DNA of 64,000 nucleotides from Bos javanicus (lineage: Eukaryota; Chordata; Mammalia; Artiodactyla; Bovidae): the NCBI RefSeq assembly GCF_032452875.1, contig NW_026893634.1, positions 186,001-250,000 of the forward strand, in the 5' to 3' direction. Below the pieces are notes generated by a model. It worked only from the letters and a program-made list of their open reading frames with translations, was not told where the DNA came from and searched no databases. Made by a program: the position numbers and the translations under genes. Every line of letters begins with the position of its first letter. Position 1 is the first letter of the stretch. Below are positions 10,901 through 22,977 of this stretch, one piece after another.

Positions 10901-12012
10901 GCCTCCAGAGGCACATGATCAGTGTATGATAGCAAACATGATCAGTGCATGATCAGTCACATGATCAGCGCCATTAAGTCACGTGATCACTACATGATAG
11001 TCATGTGATCAGTCCATGCTCAGTCACGGTATCAGTGCATGATCAGCCACGTGATCAGTGCATGATCAGCCACGTGATCAGTGCATGATAGCCATGTGAT
11101 CAGTGCATGATCAGTCACGTGATCAGTGCATGATCAGGCAGGTGATCAGTGCATGATCAGTCACGTGATCAGTGCATGATCAGTCACGTGATCAGTGCAT
11201 GATCAGTCACGTGATCAGTGCATGATCAGCCACGTGATCAGTGCATGATCAGCCACGTGATCAGTGCATGATCAGTCACGTGATCAGTGCATGATCAGTC
11301 ACGTGACCAGTACATGGTAGCTACGTGATCATGCATGATCAGCCACGTGAGCAGTGCATGATAGCCACGTGATCAGTGCATGATCAGTCACGTGATCAGT
11401 GCATGATCACTCACGTGATCAGTGCATGATCAGTCACGTGATCAGTGCATGATCAATTACGTGATCAGTGCATGATCAGTCACGTGACCAGTACATGGTA
11501 GCTACGTGATCAGTGCATGATCAGCCACGTGATCAGTGCATGATAGCCACGTGATCAGTGCATGATCAGTCACGTGATCAGTGCATGATCATCCGTGATC
11601 AGTGCATGATCAGTCATGTGATCAGTGCATGATATAGACGTGATCAGTGCATGATCAGTCACGTGATCAGTGCATGATCAGCCACGTGATCAGTGCATGA
11701 TAGCCAGTGAATCAGTGCATGATAGCCAGTGATCAGTGCATGATCAGTCACGTGATCAGTGCATGATCAGCCACGTGATCAGTGCATGATCAGCCACGTG
11801 ATCAGTGCATGATCAGCCACGTGATCAGTGCATGATCAGTTACGTGAGCAGTGTATGATCAGCCACGTGATCAGTGCATGGTCAGACACGTGAACAGTGT
11901 ATGATCAGCCACGTGATCAGTGCATGATAGCCACGTGATCAGTGCATGATCAGTCACGTGATCAGTGTATGATCAGCCACGTGAACAGTGCATGCTCAGT
12001 CACGTGATCTGG
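10901..12012. repeat. Array 6 (unmarked, 1.11 kb, T to T)
   Basis: Lacks the CACCTGATGGGTG marker although it follows a T junction, consistent with the preceding core being chimeric. A perfect 16-bp palindrome lies at 11326-11341; GATATAGACGTG near 11631; CATGGTCAGACACG near 11877. Confidence 0.95.
11326..11341. repeat. 16-bp perfect palindrome TGATCATGCATGATCA
   Basis: Created by losing a T from the GATCATTGCATGATC variant monomer. It can form an eight-base-pair cruciform arm. Confidence 0.9.
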
Positions 12013-12240
12013 GCCTGCTGAGCTGCGTGATTACTGTCTGCTCATCTGCTTGACAATTGCCAGCTGAGCTGCACGATTCCTGCCTGTCATCTGCTTGACA
12101 ATTGCCAGCTGTGCTGCGTAATTCCTGCCTGCTCAGCTGCTTGATTATTGCCAGCTGAGCAGCATGATTCCTCACACCTGAGTTCCATGATTATTGCCTG
12201 CTGACTGTTTGATTCGTGCCTACTCAGCTCTTTGTTTATT
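12013..12240. repeat. Diverged core 7 (junction T)
   Basis: Unit 3 GCCAG, unit 4 CACACCTG, flank T/C. Confidence 0.95.
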
Positions 12241-13353
12241 GCCTCCAGAGGCACATGATCAGTGTATGATAGCAAACATGATCAGTGCATGATCAGTCAC
12301 ATGATCAGCGCCATTAAGTCACGTGATCACTACATGATAGTCATGTGATCAGTCCATGCTCAGTCACGGTATCAGTGCATGATCAGCCACGTGATCAGTG
12401 CATGATCAGCCACGTGATCAGTTCATGATAGCTATGTGATCAGTGCATGATTTGTCACGTGATCAGTGCATGATCAGGCACGTGATCAGTGCATGATCAG
12501 TCACGTGATCAGTGCATGATCAGTCACGTGATCAGTGCATGATCAGTCACGTGATCAGTGCATGATCAGCCACGTGATCAGTGCATGATCAGCCACGTGA
12601 TCAGTGCATGATCAGTCACGTGATCAGTGCATGATCAGTCACGTGACCAGTACATGGTAGCTACGTGATCATTGCATGATCAGCCACGTGAGCAGTGCAT
12701 GATAGCCACGTGATCAGTGCATGATCAGTCACGTGATCAGTGCATGATCACTCACGTGATCAGTGCATGATAAGTCACGTGATCAGTGCATGATCAATTA
12801 CGTGATCAGTGCATGATCAGTCACGTGACCAGTACATGGTAGCTACGTGATCATTGCATGATCAGCCACGTGAGCAGTGCATGATAGCCACGTGATCAGT
12901 GCATGATCAGTCACATGATCAGTGCATGATCATCCGGGTGATCAGTGCATGATCAGTCATGTGATCAGTGCATGATATAGACGTGATCAGTGCATGATCA
13001 GTCACGTGATCAGTGCATGATCAACCACGTGATCAGTGCATGATAGCCAGTTAATCAGTGCATGATAGCCAGTGATCAGTGCATGATCAGTCACGTGATC
13101 AGTGTATGATCAGCCACGTGATCAGTGCATGATAGCCACTGATCAGTGCATGATCAGCCACGTGATCAGTGCATGATCAGTTACGTGAGCAGTGTATGAT
13201 CAGCCACGTGATCAGTGCATGGTCAGACACGTGAACAGTGTATGATCAGCCACGTGATCAGTGCATGATAGCCACGTGATCAGTGCATGATCAGTCACGT
13301 GATCAGTGTATGATCAGCCACGTGAACAGTGCATGCTCAGTCACGTGATCTGG
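12241..13353. repeat. Array 7 (unmarked, 1.11 kb, T to T)
   Basis: Two GTCACGTGACC cassettes (near 12640 and 12820), GATATAGACGTG near 12973, AGCCAGTTAATCAG near 13046, CATGGTCAGACACG near 13219. Confidence 0.95.
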
Positions 13354-13581
13354 GCCTGCTGAGCTGCGTGATTACTGTCTGCTCATCTGCTTGACAATTG
13401 CCAGCTGAGCTGCACGATTCCTGCCTGTCATCTGCTTGACAATTGCCAGCTGTGCTGCGTAATTCCTGCCTGCTCAGCTGCTTGATTATTGCCAGCTGAG
13501 CAGCATGATTCCTCACACCTGAGTTCCATGATTATTGCCTGCTGACTGTTTGATTCGTGCCTACTCAGCTCTTTGTTTATT
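13354..13581. repeat. Diverged core 8 (junction T)
   Basis: Unit 3 GCCAG, unit 4 CACACCTG, flank C/C. This is the form that becomes universal right of 43 kb. Confidence 0.95.
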
Positions 13582-14692
13582 GCCTCCAGAGGCACATGAT
13601 CAGTGTATGATAGCAAACATGATCAGCGCATGATCAGTCACATGATCAGCGCCATTAAGTCACGTGATCACTACATGATAGTCATGTGATCAGTCCATGC
13701 TCAGTCACGGTATCAGTGCATGATCAGCCACGTGATCAGTGCATGATCAGCCAGGTGATCAGTGCATGATAGCCATGTGATCAGTGCATGATTTGTCACG
13801 TGATCAGTGCATGACCAGGCAGGTGATCAGTGCATGATCAGTCACGTGATCAGTGCATGATAGCCACGTGATCAGTGCATGATCAGTCACCTGATGGGTG
13901 TATGATCAGTCACGTGACCAGTACATGGTAGCTACATGATCATTGCATGATCAGCCACGTGAGTAGTGCATGATAGCCACGTGATCAGTGCATGATCAGT
14001 CACGTGATCAGTGCATGATCAGTCACGTGATCAGTGCATGATAGTCACGTGATCAGTGCATGATCAATTACGTGATCAGTGCATGATCAGTCACGTGATC
14101 AGTACATGGTAGCTACGTGATCAGTGCATGATCAGCCACGTGATCAGTGCATGATAGCCACGTGATCAGTGCATGATCAGTCACATGATCAGTGTATGAT
14201 CATCCACGTGATCAGTGCATGATCAGTCATGTGATCAGTGCATGATATAGACGTGATCAGTGCATGATCAGTCACGTGATCAGTGCATGATCAGCCACGT
14301 GATCAGTGCATGATAGCCAGTTAATGAGTGCATGATAGCCAGATGATCAGTGCATGATCAGTCACGTGATCAGTGCATGATCAGCCACGTGATCAGTGCA
14401 TGATAGCCACTGATCAGTGCATGATCAGCCACGTGATCAGTGCATGATCAGTCACGTGATCAGTGCATGATCAGCCACGTGATCAGTGCATGATCAGACA
14501 CGTGATCAGTGCATGATCAGCCACGTGATCAGTGCATGATAGCCACGTGATCAGTGCATGATCAGTTACGTGATCAGTGTATGATCAGCCACGTGATCAG
14601 TGCATGATAGCCACGTGATCAGTGCATGATCAGTCACGTGATCAGTGTATGATCAGCCACGTGAACAGTGCATGCTCAGTCACGTGATCTGG
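13582..14692. repeat. Array 8 (marked, 1.11 kb, T to T)
   Basis: CACCTGATGGGTG near 13889, GATATAGACGTG near 14243, AGCCAGTTAATGAG near 14316. The CATGGTCAGACACG site has been converted to CATGATCAGACACG near 14488. Confidence 0.95.
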
Positions 14693-14920
14693 GCCTGCTG
14701 AGCTGCGTGATTACCGTCTGCTCATCTGCTTGACAATTGCCAGCTGAGCTGCACGATTCCTGCCTGTCATCTGCTTGACAATTATCAGCTGTGCTGCGTA
14801 ATTCCTGCCTGCTCAGCTGCTTGATTATTGCCAGCTGAGCAGCATGATTCCTCACACCTGAGTTCCATGATTATTGCCTGCTGACTGTTTGATTCGTGCC
14901 TACTCAGCTCTTTGTTTATG
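14693..14920. repeat. Diverged core 9 (junction T)
   Basis: Unit 1 ATTACCG, unit 3 ATCAG, unit 4 CACACCTG. The core ends TTTATGG instead of TTTATTG. Flank T/C. Confidence 0.95.
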
Positions 14921-15351
14921 GCCTCCAGAGGCACATGATCAGTGTATGATAGCAAACATGATCAGTGCATGATCAGTCACATGATCAGCGCCATTAAGTC
15001 ACGTGATCACTACATGATAGTCATGTGATCAGTCCATGCTCAGTCACGGTATCAGTGCATGATCAGCCACGTGATCAGTGCATGATCAGCCACGTGATCA
15101 GTGCATGATAGCCACGTGATCAGTGCATGATCAGTCACGTGATCAGTGCATGATCAGGCACGTGATCAGTGCATGATCAGTCACGTGATCAGTGCATGAT
15201 AGCCACGTGATCAGTGCATGATCAGTCACCTGATGGGTGTATGATCAGTCACCTGACCGGTAAATGGTAGCTACATGATCATTGCATGATCAGCCACGTG
15301 AGTAGTGCATGATAGCCACGTGATCAGTGCATGATCAGTCACGTGATCAGG
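14921..15351. repeat. Array 9 (truncated, 431 bp)
   Basis: Starts like every marked array (CACCTGATGGGTG near 15228, then a rare CACCTGACCGGTAAATGG). It joins the next core directly after about a dozen monomers, without the GCATGCTCAG left flank found before the other cores. A deletion of about 0.7-2 kb is the simplest explanation. Confidence 0.92.
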
Positions 15352-15578
15352 GCCTGCTGAGCTGCGTGATTACTGTCTGCTCATCTGCTTGACAATTGCC
15401 AGCTGAGCTGCACGATTCCTGCCTGTCATCTGCTTGACAATTGACAGCTGTGCTGCGTAATTCCTGCCTGCTAGCTGCTTGATTATTGCCAGCTGAGCAG
15501 CATGATTCCTCACAGCTGAGTTCCATGATTATTGCCTGCTGACTGTATAATTCGTGCCTACTCAGCTCTTTGTTTATT
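15352..15578. repeat. Diverged core 10 (junction A, 227 bp, atypical)
   Basis: Unit 3 GACAG with one base lost (CTGCTAGCTG); unit 4 CACAGCTG; unit 5 TGTATAATT; flank GTATATGATAG then T/T. The minus-strand ORF here (15347-15613) is frame-shifted to 88 codons. GACAG is shared with cores 1 and 26, and TGTAT with cores 14, 16 and 24. Confidence 0.95.
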
Positions 15579-16691
15579 GCCTCCAGAGGCACATGATCAG
15601 TATATGATAGCAAACATGATCAGTGCATGATCAGTCACATGATCAGTGCCATTAAGTCACGTGATCACTACATGATAGTCATGTGATCAGTCCATGCTCA
15701 GTCACGGTATCAGTGCATGATCAGCCACGTGATCAGTGCATGATCAGCCACGTGATCAGTTCATGATAGCCATGTGATCAGTGCATGATCAGTCACGTGA
15801 TCAGTGCATGATCAGGCAGGTGATCAGTGCATGATCAGTCACGTGATCAGTGCATGATCAGTCACGTGATCAGTGCATGATCAGTCACGTGATCAGTGCA
15901 TGATCAGCCACGTGATCAGTGCATGATCAGCCACGTGATCAGTGCATGATCAATTACGTGATCAGTGCATGATCAGTCACGTGACCAGTACATGGTAGCT
16001 ACGTGATCATTGCATGATCAGCCACGTGAGCAGTGCATGATAGCCACGTGATCAGTGCATGATCAGTCACGTGATCAGTGCATGATCACTCACGTGATCA
16101 GTGCATGATAAGTCCCTGATCAGTGCATGATCAATTACGTGATCAGTGCATGATCAGTCACGTGACCAGTACATGGTAGCTACGTGATCATTGCATGATC
16201 AGCCACGTGAGCAGTGCATGATAGCCACGTGATCAGTGCATGATCAGTCACATGATCAGTGCATGATCATCCGGGTGATCAGTGCATGATCAGTCACGTG
16301 ATCAGTGCATGATATAGACGTGATCAGTGCATGATCAGTCTCGTGATCAGTGCATGATCAGCCACGTGATCAGTGCATGATAGCCAGTGAATCAGTGCAT
16401 GATAGCCAGTGATCAGTGCATGATCAGTCACGTGATCAGTGTATGATCAGCCACGTGATCAGTGCATGATAGCCACGTGATCAGTGCATGATCAGCCACG
16501 TGATCAGTGCATGATCAGTTACGTGAGCAGTGTATGATCAGCCACGTGATCAGTGCATGGTCAGACACGTGAACAGTGTATGATCAGCCACGTGATCAGT
16601 GCATGATAGCCACGTGATCAGTGCATGATCAGTCACGTGATCAGTGTATGATCAGCCACGTGAACAGTGCATGCTCAGTCACGTGATCTGG
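15579..16691. repeat. Array 10 (unmarked, 1.11 kb, A to T)
   Basis: Two GTCACGTGACC cassettes, GATATAGACGTG near 16311, AGCCAGTGAATCAG near 16383, CATGGTCAGACACG near 16556. The variant AAGTCCCTGATC near 16110 is private. Confidence 0.95.
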
Positions 16692-16919
16692 GCCTGCTGA
16701 GCTGCGTGATTACTGTCTGCTCATCTGCTTGACAATTGCCAGCTGAGCTGCACGATTCCTGCCTGTCATCTGCTTGACAATTATCAGCTGTGCTGCGTAA
16801 TTCCTGCCTGCTCAGCTGCTTGATTATTGCCAGCTGAGCAGCATGATTCCTCACACCTGAGTTCCATGATTATTGCCTGCTGACTGTTTGATTCGTGCCT
16901 ACTCAGCTCTTTGTTTATT
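16692..16919. repeat. Diverged core 11 (junction T)
   Basis: Unit 3 ATCAG, unit 4 CACACCTG, flank C/C. Confidence 0.95.
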
Positions 16920-19299
16920 GCCTCCAGAGGCACATGATCAGTGTATGATAGCAAACATGATCAGCGCATGATCAGTCACATGATCAGCGCCATTAAGTCA
17001 CGTGATCACTACATGATAGTCATGTGATCAGTCCATGCTCAGTCACGGTATCAGTGCATGATCAGCCACGTGATCAGTGCATGATCAGCCACGTGATCAG
17101 TGCATGATAGCCACGTGATCAGTGCATGATCAGTCACGTGATCAGTGCATGACCAGGCACGTGATCAGTGCATGATCAGCCACGTGATCAGTGCATGATA
17201 GCCACGTGATCAGTGCATGATCAGTCACCTGATGGGTGTATGATCAGTCACGTGACCAGTACATGGTAGCTACATGATCATTGCATGATCAGCCACGTGA
17301 GTAGTGCATGATAGCCACGTGATCAGTGCATGATCAGTCACGTGATCAGTGCATGATCAGTCACGTGATCAGTGCATGATCAGTCACGTGATCAGTGCAT
17401 GATCAGCCACGTGATCAGTGCATGATCAGTCACGTGATCAGTGCATGATCAGCCACGTGATCAGTGCATGATCAGTCACGTGATCAGTGCATGATATAGA
17501 CGTGATCAGTGCATGATCAGTCACGTGATCAGTGCATGATAGCCACGTGATCAGTGCATGATCAGTCACGTGATCAGTGCATGATCAGTCACGTGATCAG
17601 TGCATGTAGCTACATGATCAGTGCATGATCAGCCACGTGATCAGTGCATGATAGCCACGTGATCAGTGCATGATAGTCACGTGATCAGTGCATGATCAGT
17701 CACGTGATCAGTGCATGATCAGCCACGTGATCAGTGCATGATCAGCCACGTGATCAGTGCATGATAGCCACGTGATCAGTGCATGATCAGTCACGTGATC
17801 AGTGCATGATCAGGCACGTGATCAGTGCATGATCAGCCACGTGATCAGTGCATGATAGCCACGTGATCAGTGCATGATCAGTCACGTGATCAGTGTATGA
17901 TCAGTCACGTGACCAGTACATGGTAGCTACATGATCATTGCATGATCAGCCACGTGATAGTGCATGATAGCCACGTGATCAGTGCATGATCAGTCACGTG
18001 ATCAGTGCATGATCAGTCATGTGATCAGTGCATGATCAGGCACGTGATCAGTGCATGATCAGCCACGTGATCAGTGCATGATAGCCACGTGATCAGTGCA
18101 TGATCAGTCACGTGATCAGTGCATGATCAGTCACGTGATCAGTGCATGATCAGCCACGTGATCAGTGCATGATCAGCCACGTGATCAGTGCATGATCAAT
18201 CACGTGATCAGTGCATGATCAGTCACGTGATCAGTGCATGGTAGCCACGTGATCAGTGCATGATCAGCCACGTGATCAGTGCATGATAGCCACGTGATCA
18301 GTGCATGATCAGCCACGTGATCAGTGCATGATCAGTCACGTGATCAGTGCATGATCAGTCACGTGATCAGTGCATGATCAATTACGTGATCAGTGCATGA
18401 TCAGTCACGTGATCAGTACATGGTAGCTACGTGATCATTGCATGATCAGCCACGTGATCAGTGCATGATAGCCACGTGATCAGTGCATGATAGCCACGTG
18501 ATCAGTGCATGATCAGTCATGTGATACGTGTGTGATCAGCCACGTGATCAGTGCATGATATCCACGTGATCAGTGCATGATAGCCACGTGATCAGTGCAT
18601 GAGAGCCACGTGATCAGTGCATGATCAGTCACGTGATACATGTGTGATCAGCCACGTGATCAGTGCATGATGAGCCACGTGATCAGTGCATGATCAATTA
18701 CGTGATCAGTGCATGATCAGTCACGTGACCAGTACATGGTTGCTACGTGATCATTGCATGATCAGCCACGTGAGCAGTGCATGATAGCCACGTGATCAGT
18801 GCATGATCAGTCACGTGATCAGTACATGATCAGTCACGTGAACAGTGCATGATCATTTACGTGATCTGTGCATGATCAGTCACGTGACCAGTATATGGTA
18901 GCTACGTGATCATTCCATGACGAGCCACGTGAGCAGTGCATGATAGCCACGTGATGTGTGCATGATCAGTTACGTGAGCAGAGTATGATCAGCCACGTGA
19001 TCAGTGCATGAGTGCCACGTGATCAGTGCATGATATGTCACGTGACAGTGTGTGATCAGCCACGTGAACAGTGCATGATCAGCCACGTGATCAGTGCATG
19101 ATAGCCACGTGATCAGTGCATGATCAGTTACGTGAGCAGTGTATGATCAGCCACGTGATCAGTGCATGGTCAGACACGTGAACAGTGTATGATCAGCCAC
19201 GTGATCAGTGCATGATATCCACGTGATCAGTGCATGATCATCACGTGATCAGTGTATGATCAGCCACGTGAACAGTGCATGCTCAGTCACGTGATCAGG
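16920..19299. repeat. Array 11 (longest type, 2.38 kb, T to A)
   Basis: Same marker order and nearly the same length as array 4 (2380 and 2381 bp): CACCTGATGGGTG near 17227, GATACGTGTGTG near 18523, GATACATGTGTG near 18635, GATGTGTGCATG near 18952, CATGGTCAGACACG near 19165. The last marker is GATATCCACGTG, not GATATCCAAGTG. Confidence 0.95.
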
Positions 19300-19527
19300 G
19301 CCTGCTGAGCTGCGTGATTACTGTCTGCTCATCTGCTTGACAATTGCCAGCTGAGCTGCACGATTCCTGCCTGTCATCTGCTTGACAATTGCCAGCTGTG
19401 CTGCGTAATTCCTGCCTGCTCAGCTGCTTGATTATTGCCAGCTGAGCAGCATGATTCCTCACAGCTGAGTTCCATGATTATTGCCTGCTGACTGTTTGAT
19501 TCGTGCCTACTCAGCTCTTTGTTTATT
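19300..19527. repeat. Diverged core 12 (junction A)
   Basis: Unit 3 GCCAG, unit 4 CACAGCTG, unit 5 TGTTTG, flank T/T. The T/T flank is shared with cores 10, 21 and 26. Confidence 0.95.
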
Positions 19528-20027
19528 GCCTCCAGAGGCACATGATCAGTGTATGATAGCAAACATGATCAGTGCATGATCAGTCACATGATCAGTGCCA
19601 TTAAGTCACGTGATCACTACATGATAGTCATGTGATCAGTCCATGCTCAGTCACGGTATCAGTGCATGATCAGCCACGTGATCAGTGCATGATCAGCCAC
19701 GTGATCAGTGCATGATAGCCACGTGATCAGTGCATGATCAGTCACGTGATCAGTGCATGATCAGGCACGTGATCAGTGCATGATCAGCCACGTGATCAGT
19801 GCATGATCAGTCACGTGATCAGTGCATGATCAGCCACGTGATCAGTGCATGATCAGTTACGTGAGCAGTGTGATCAGCCACGTGATCAGTGCATGATCAG
19901 ACACGTGAACAGTGTATGATCAGCCACGTGATCAGTGCATGATAGCCACGTGATCAGTGCATGATCAGTCACGTGATCAGTGTATGATCAGCCACGTGAA
20001 CAGTGCATGCTCAGTCACGTGATCAGG
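19528..20027. repeat. Array 12 (short type, 500 bp)
   Basis: Mostly consensus monomers with CATGATCAGACACG near 19886, then the usual left flank. Equivalent short arrays sit at 32678 and 40185, each following a longest-type array and an A core. Confidence 0.95.
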
Positions 20028-20255
20028 GCCTGCTGAGCTGCGTGATTACCGTCTGCTCATCTGCTTGACAATTGCCAGCTGAGCTGCACGATTCCTGCCT
20101 GTCATCTGCTTGACAATTATCAGCTGTGCTGCGTAATTCCTGCCTGCTCAGCTGCTTGATTATTGCCAGCTGAGCAGCATGATTCCTCACACCTGAGTTC
20201 CATGATTATTGCCTGCTGACTGTTTGATTCGTGCCTACTCAGCTCTTTGTTTATT
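20028..20255. repeat. Diverged core 13 (chimeric: A junction, T-type interior)
   Basis: Junction GATCAGGG, but ATTACCG, ATCAG and CACACCTG as in T cores 4 and 9. Flank T/C. Confidence 0.93.
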
Positions 20256-21408
20256 GCCTCCAGAGGCACATGATCAGTGTATGATAGCAAACATGATCAG
20301 TGCATGATCAGTCACATGATCAGCGCCATTAAGTCACGTGATCACTACATGATAGTCATGTGATCAGTCCATGCTCAGTCACGGTATCAGTGCATGATCA
20401 GCCACGTGATCAGTGCATGATCAGCCAGGATCAGTTCATGATAGCCACGTGATCAGTGCATGATCAGTCACGTGATCAGTGCATGATCAGGCACGTGATC
20501 AGTGCATGATCAGCCACGTGATCAGTGCATGATAGCCACGTGATCAGTGCATGATCAGTCACCTGATGGGTGTATGATCAGTCACGTGACCAGTACATGG
20601 TAGCTACATGATCATTGCATGATCAGCCACGTGAGTAGTGCATGATAGCCACGTGATCAGTGCATGATCAGTCACGTGATCAGTGCATGATCAGTCACGT
20701 GATCAGTGCATGATAGTCACGTGATCAGTGCATGATCAATTACGTGATCAGTGCATGATCAGTCACGTGATCAGTGCATGGTAGCTACGTGATCATTGCA
20801 TGATCAGCCACGTGATCAGTGCATGATAGCCACGTGATCAGTGCATGATCAGTCACATGATCAGTGCATGATCATCCACGTGATCAGTGCATGATCAGTC
20901 ACGTGATCAGTGCATGATATAGACGTGATCAGTGCATGATCAGTCACGTGATCAGTGCATGATCAGCCACGTGATCAGTGCATGATAGCCAGTGATCAGT
21001 GCATGATAGCCAGTGATCAGTGCATGATCAGTCACGTGATCAGTGCATGATCAGCCACGTGATCAGTGCATGATAGCCACGTGATCAGTGCATGATCAGC
21101 CACGTGATCAGTGCATGATCAGTTACGTGATCAGTGCATGATCAGCCACGTGATCAGTGCATGATCAGCCACGTGATCAGTGCATGATCAGCCACGTGAT
21201 CAGTGCATGATAGCCACGTGATCAGTGCATGATCAGTTACGTGAGCAGTGTATGATCAGCCACGTGATCAGTGCATGGTCAGACACGTGAACAGTGTATG
21301 ATCAGCCACGTGATCAGTGCATGATATCCAAGTGATCAGTGCATGATCATCACGTGATCAGTGTATGATCAGCCACGTGAACAGTGCATGCTCAGTCACG
21401 TGATCAGG
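20256..21408. repeat. Array 13 (marked, 1.15 kb, to A)
   Basis: A truncated monomer GCCAGGATCAG near 20424, CACCTGATGGGTG near 20557, GATATAGACGTG near 20926, CATGGTCAGACACG near 21275, GATATCCAAGTG near 21325. It lacks the GATACGTGTGTG and GATGTGTGCATG sections of longer A-leading arrays. Confidence 0.95.
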
Positions 21409-21636
21409 GCCTGCTGAGCTGCGTGATTACTGTCTGCTCATCTGCTTGACAATTGCCAGCTGAGCTGCACGATTCCTGCCTGTCATCTGCTTGACAATTG
21501 CCAGCTGTGCTGCGTAATTCCTGCCTGCTCAGCTGCTTGATTATTGCCAGCTGAGCAGCATGATTCCTCACAGCTGAGTTCCATGATTATTGCCTGCTGA
21601 CTGTATGATTCGTGCCTACTCAGCTCTTTGTTTATT
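21409..21636. repeat. Diverged core 14 (junction A, TGTATG)
   Basis: Unit 3 GCCAG, unit 4 CACAGCTG, unit 5 TGTATG, flank T/C. Confidence 0.95.
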
Positions 21637-22749
21637 GCCTCCAGAGGCACATGATCAGTGTATGATAGCAAACATGATCAGTGCATGATCAGTCACATGA
21701 TCAGCGCCATTAAGTCACGTGATCACTACATGATAGTCATGTGATCAGTCCATGCTCAGTCACGGTATCAGTGCATGATCAGCCACGTGATCAGTGCATG
21801 ATCAGCCAGGTGATCAGTGCATGATAGCCATGTGATCAGTGCATGATTTGTCACGTGATCAGTGCATGATCAGGCAGGTGATCAGTGCATGATCAGTCAC
21901 GTGATCAGTGCATGATCAGTCACGTGATCAGTGCATGATCAGTCACGTGATCAGTGCATGATCAGCCACGTGATCAGTGCATGATCAGCCACGTGATCAG
22001 TGCATGATCAGTTACGTGATCAGTGCATGATCAGTCACGTGACCAGTACATGGTAGCTACGTGATCATTGCATGATCAGCCACGTGAGCAGTGCATGATA
22101 GCCACGTGATCAGTGCATGATCAGTCACGTGATCAGTGCATGATCAGTCACGTGATCAGTGCATGATAAGTCACGTGATCAGTGCATGATCAATTACGTG
22201 ATCAGTGCATGATCAGTCACGTGACCAGTACATGGTAGCTACGTGATCATTGCATGATCAGCCACGTGATCAGTGCATGATAGCCACGTGATCAGTGCAT
22301 GATCAGTCACATGATCAGTGCATGATCATCCACGTGATCAGTGCATGATCAGTCATGTGATCAGTGCATGATATAGACGTGATCAGTGCATGATCAGTCA
22401 CGTGATCAGTGTATGATCAGCCACGTGATCAGTGCATGATAGCCAGTGAATGAGTGCATGATAGCCAGTGATCAGTGCATGATCAGTCACGTGATCAGTG
22501 TATGATCAGCCACGTGATCAGTGCATGATAGCCACTGATCAGTGCATGATCAGCCACGTGATCAGTGCATGATCAGTTACGTGAGCAGTGTATGATCAGC
22601 CACGTGATCAGTGCATGGTCAGACACGTGAACAGTGTATGATCAGCCACGTGATCAGTGCATGATAGCCACGTGATCAGTGCATGATCAGTCACGTGATC
22701 AGTGTATGATCAGCCACGTGAACAGTGCATGCTCAGTCACGTGATCTGG
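21637..22749. repeat. Array 14 (unmarked, 1.11 kb, A to T)
   Basis: Two GTCACGTGACC cassettes, GATATAGACGTG near 22370, AGCCAGTGAATGAG near 22442, CATGGTCAGACACG near 22616. Confidence 0.95.
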
Positions 22750-22977
22750 GCCTGCTGAGCTGCGTGATTACTGTCTGCTCATCTGCTTGACAATTGCCAG
22801 CTGAGCTGCACGATTCCTGCCTGTCATCTGCTTGACAATTATCAGCTGTGCTGCGTAATTCCTGCCTGCTCAGCTGCTTGATTATTGCCAGCTGAGCAGC
22901 ATGATTCCTCACACCTGAGTTCCATGATTATTGCCTGCTGACTGTTTGATTCGTGCCTACTCAGCTCTTTGTTTATT
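22750..22977. repeat. Diverged core 15 (junction T)
   Basis: Unit 3 ATCAG, unit 4 CACACCTG, flank C/C; like core 11. Confidence 0.95.

Larger units (their letters stand above)
7095..11020. repeat. Left super-repeat, copy 3 (expanded)
   Basis: The order is again long array, A core (9356), array, T core (10673). The long array is about 432 bp longer than in copy 2, because a set of monomers with the GTAGCTACATG and CAGGCACG variants is repeated between about 7640 and 8100. The T-junction core carries the unit-4 sequence typical of A cores. Confidence 0.75.

Noticed and set aside
15540..15560. TATA-like TGTATAATT in core 10 as a promoter
   Set aside because: It is a two-base change from TGTTTGATT found in one copy only, with no gene or initiator context.
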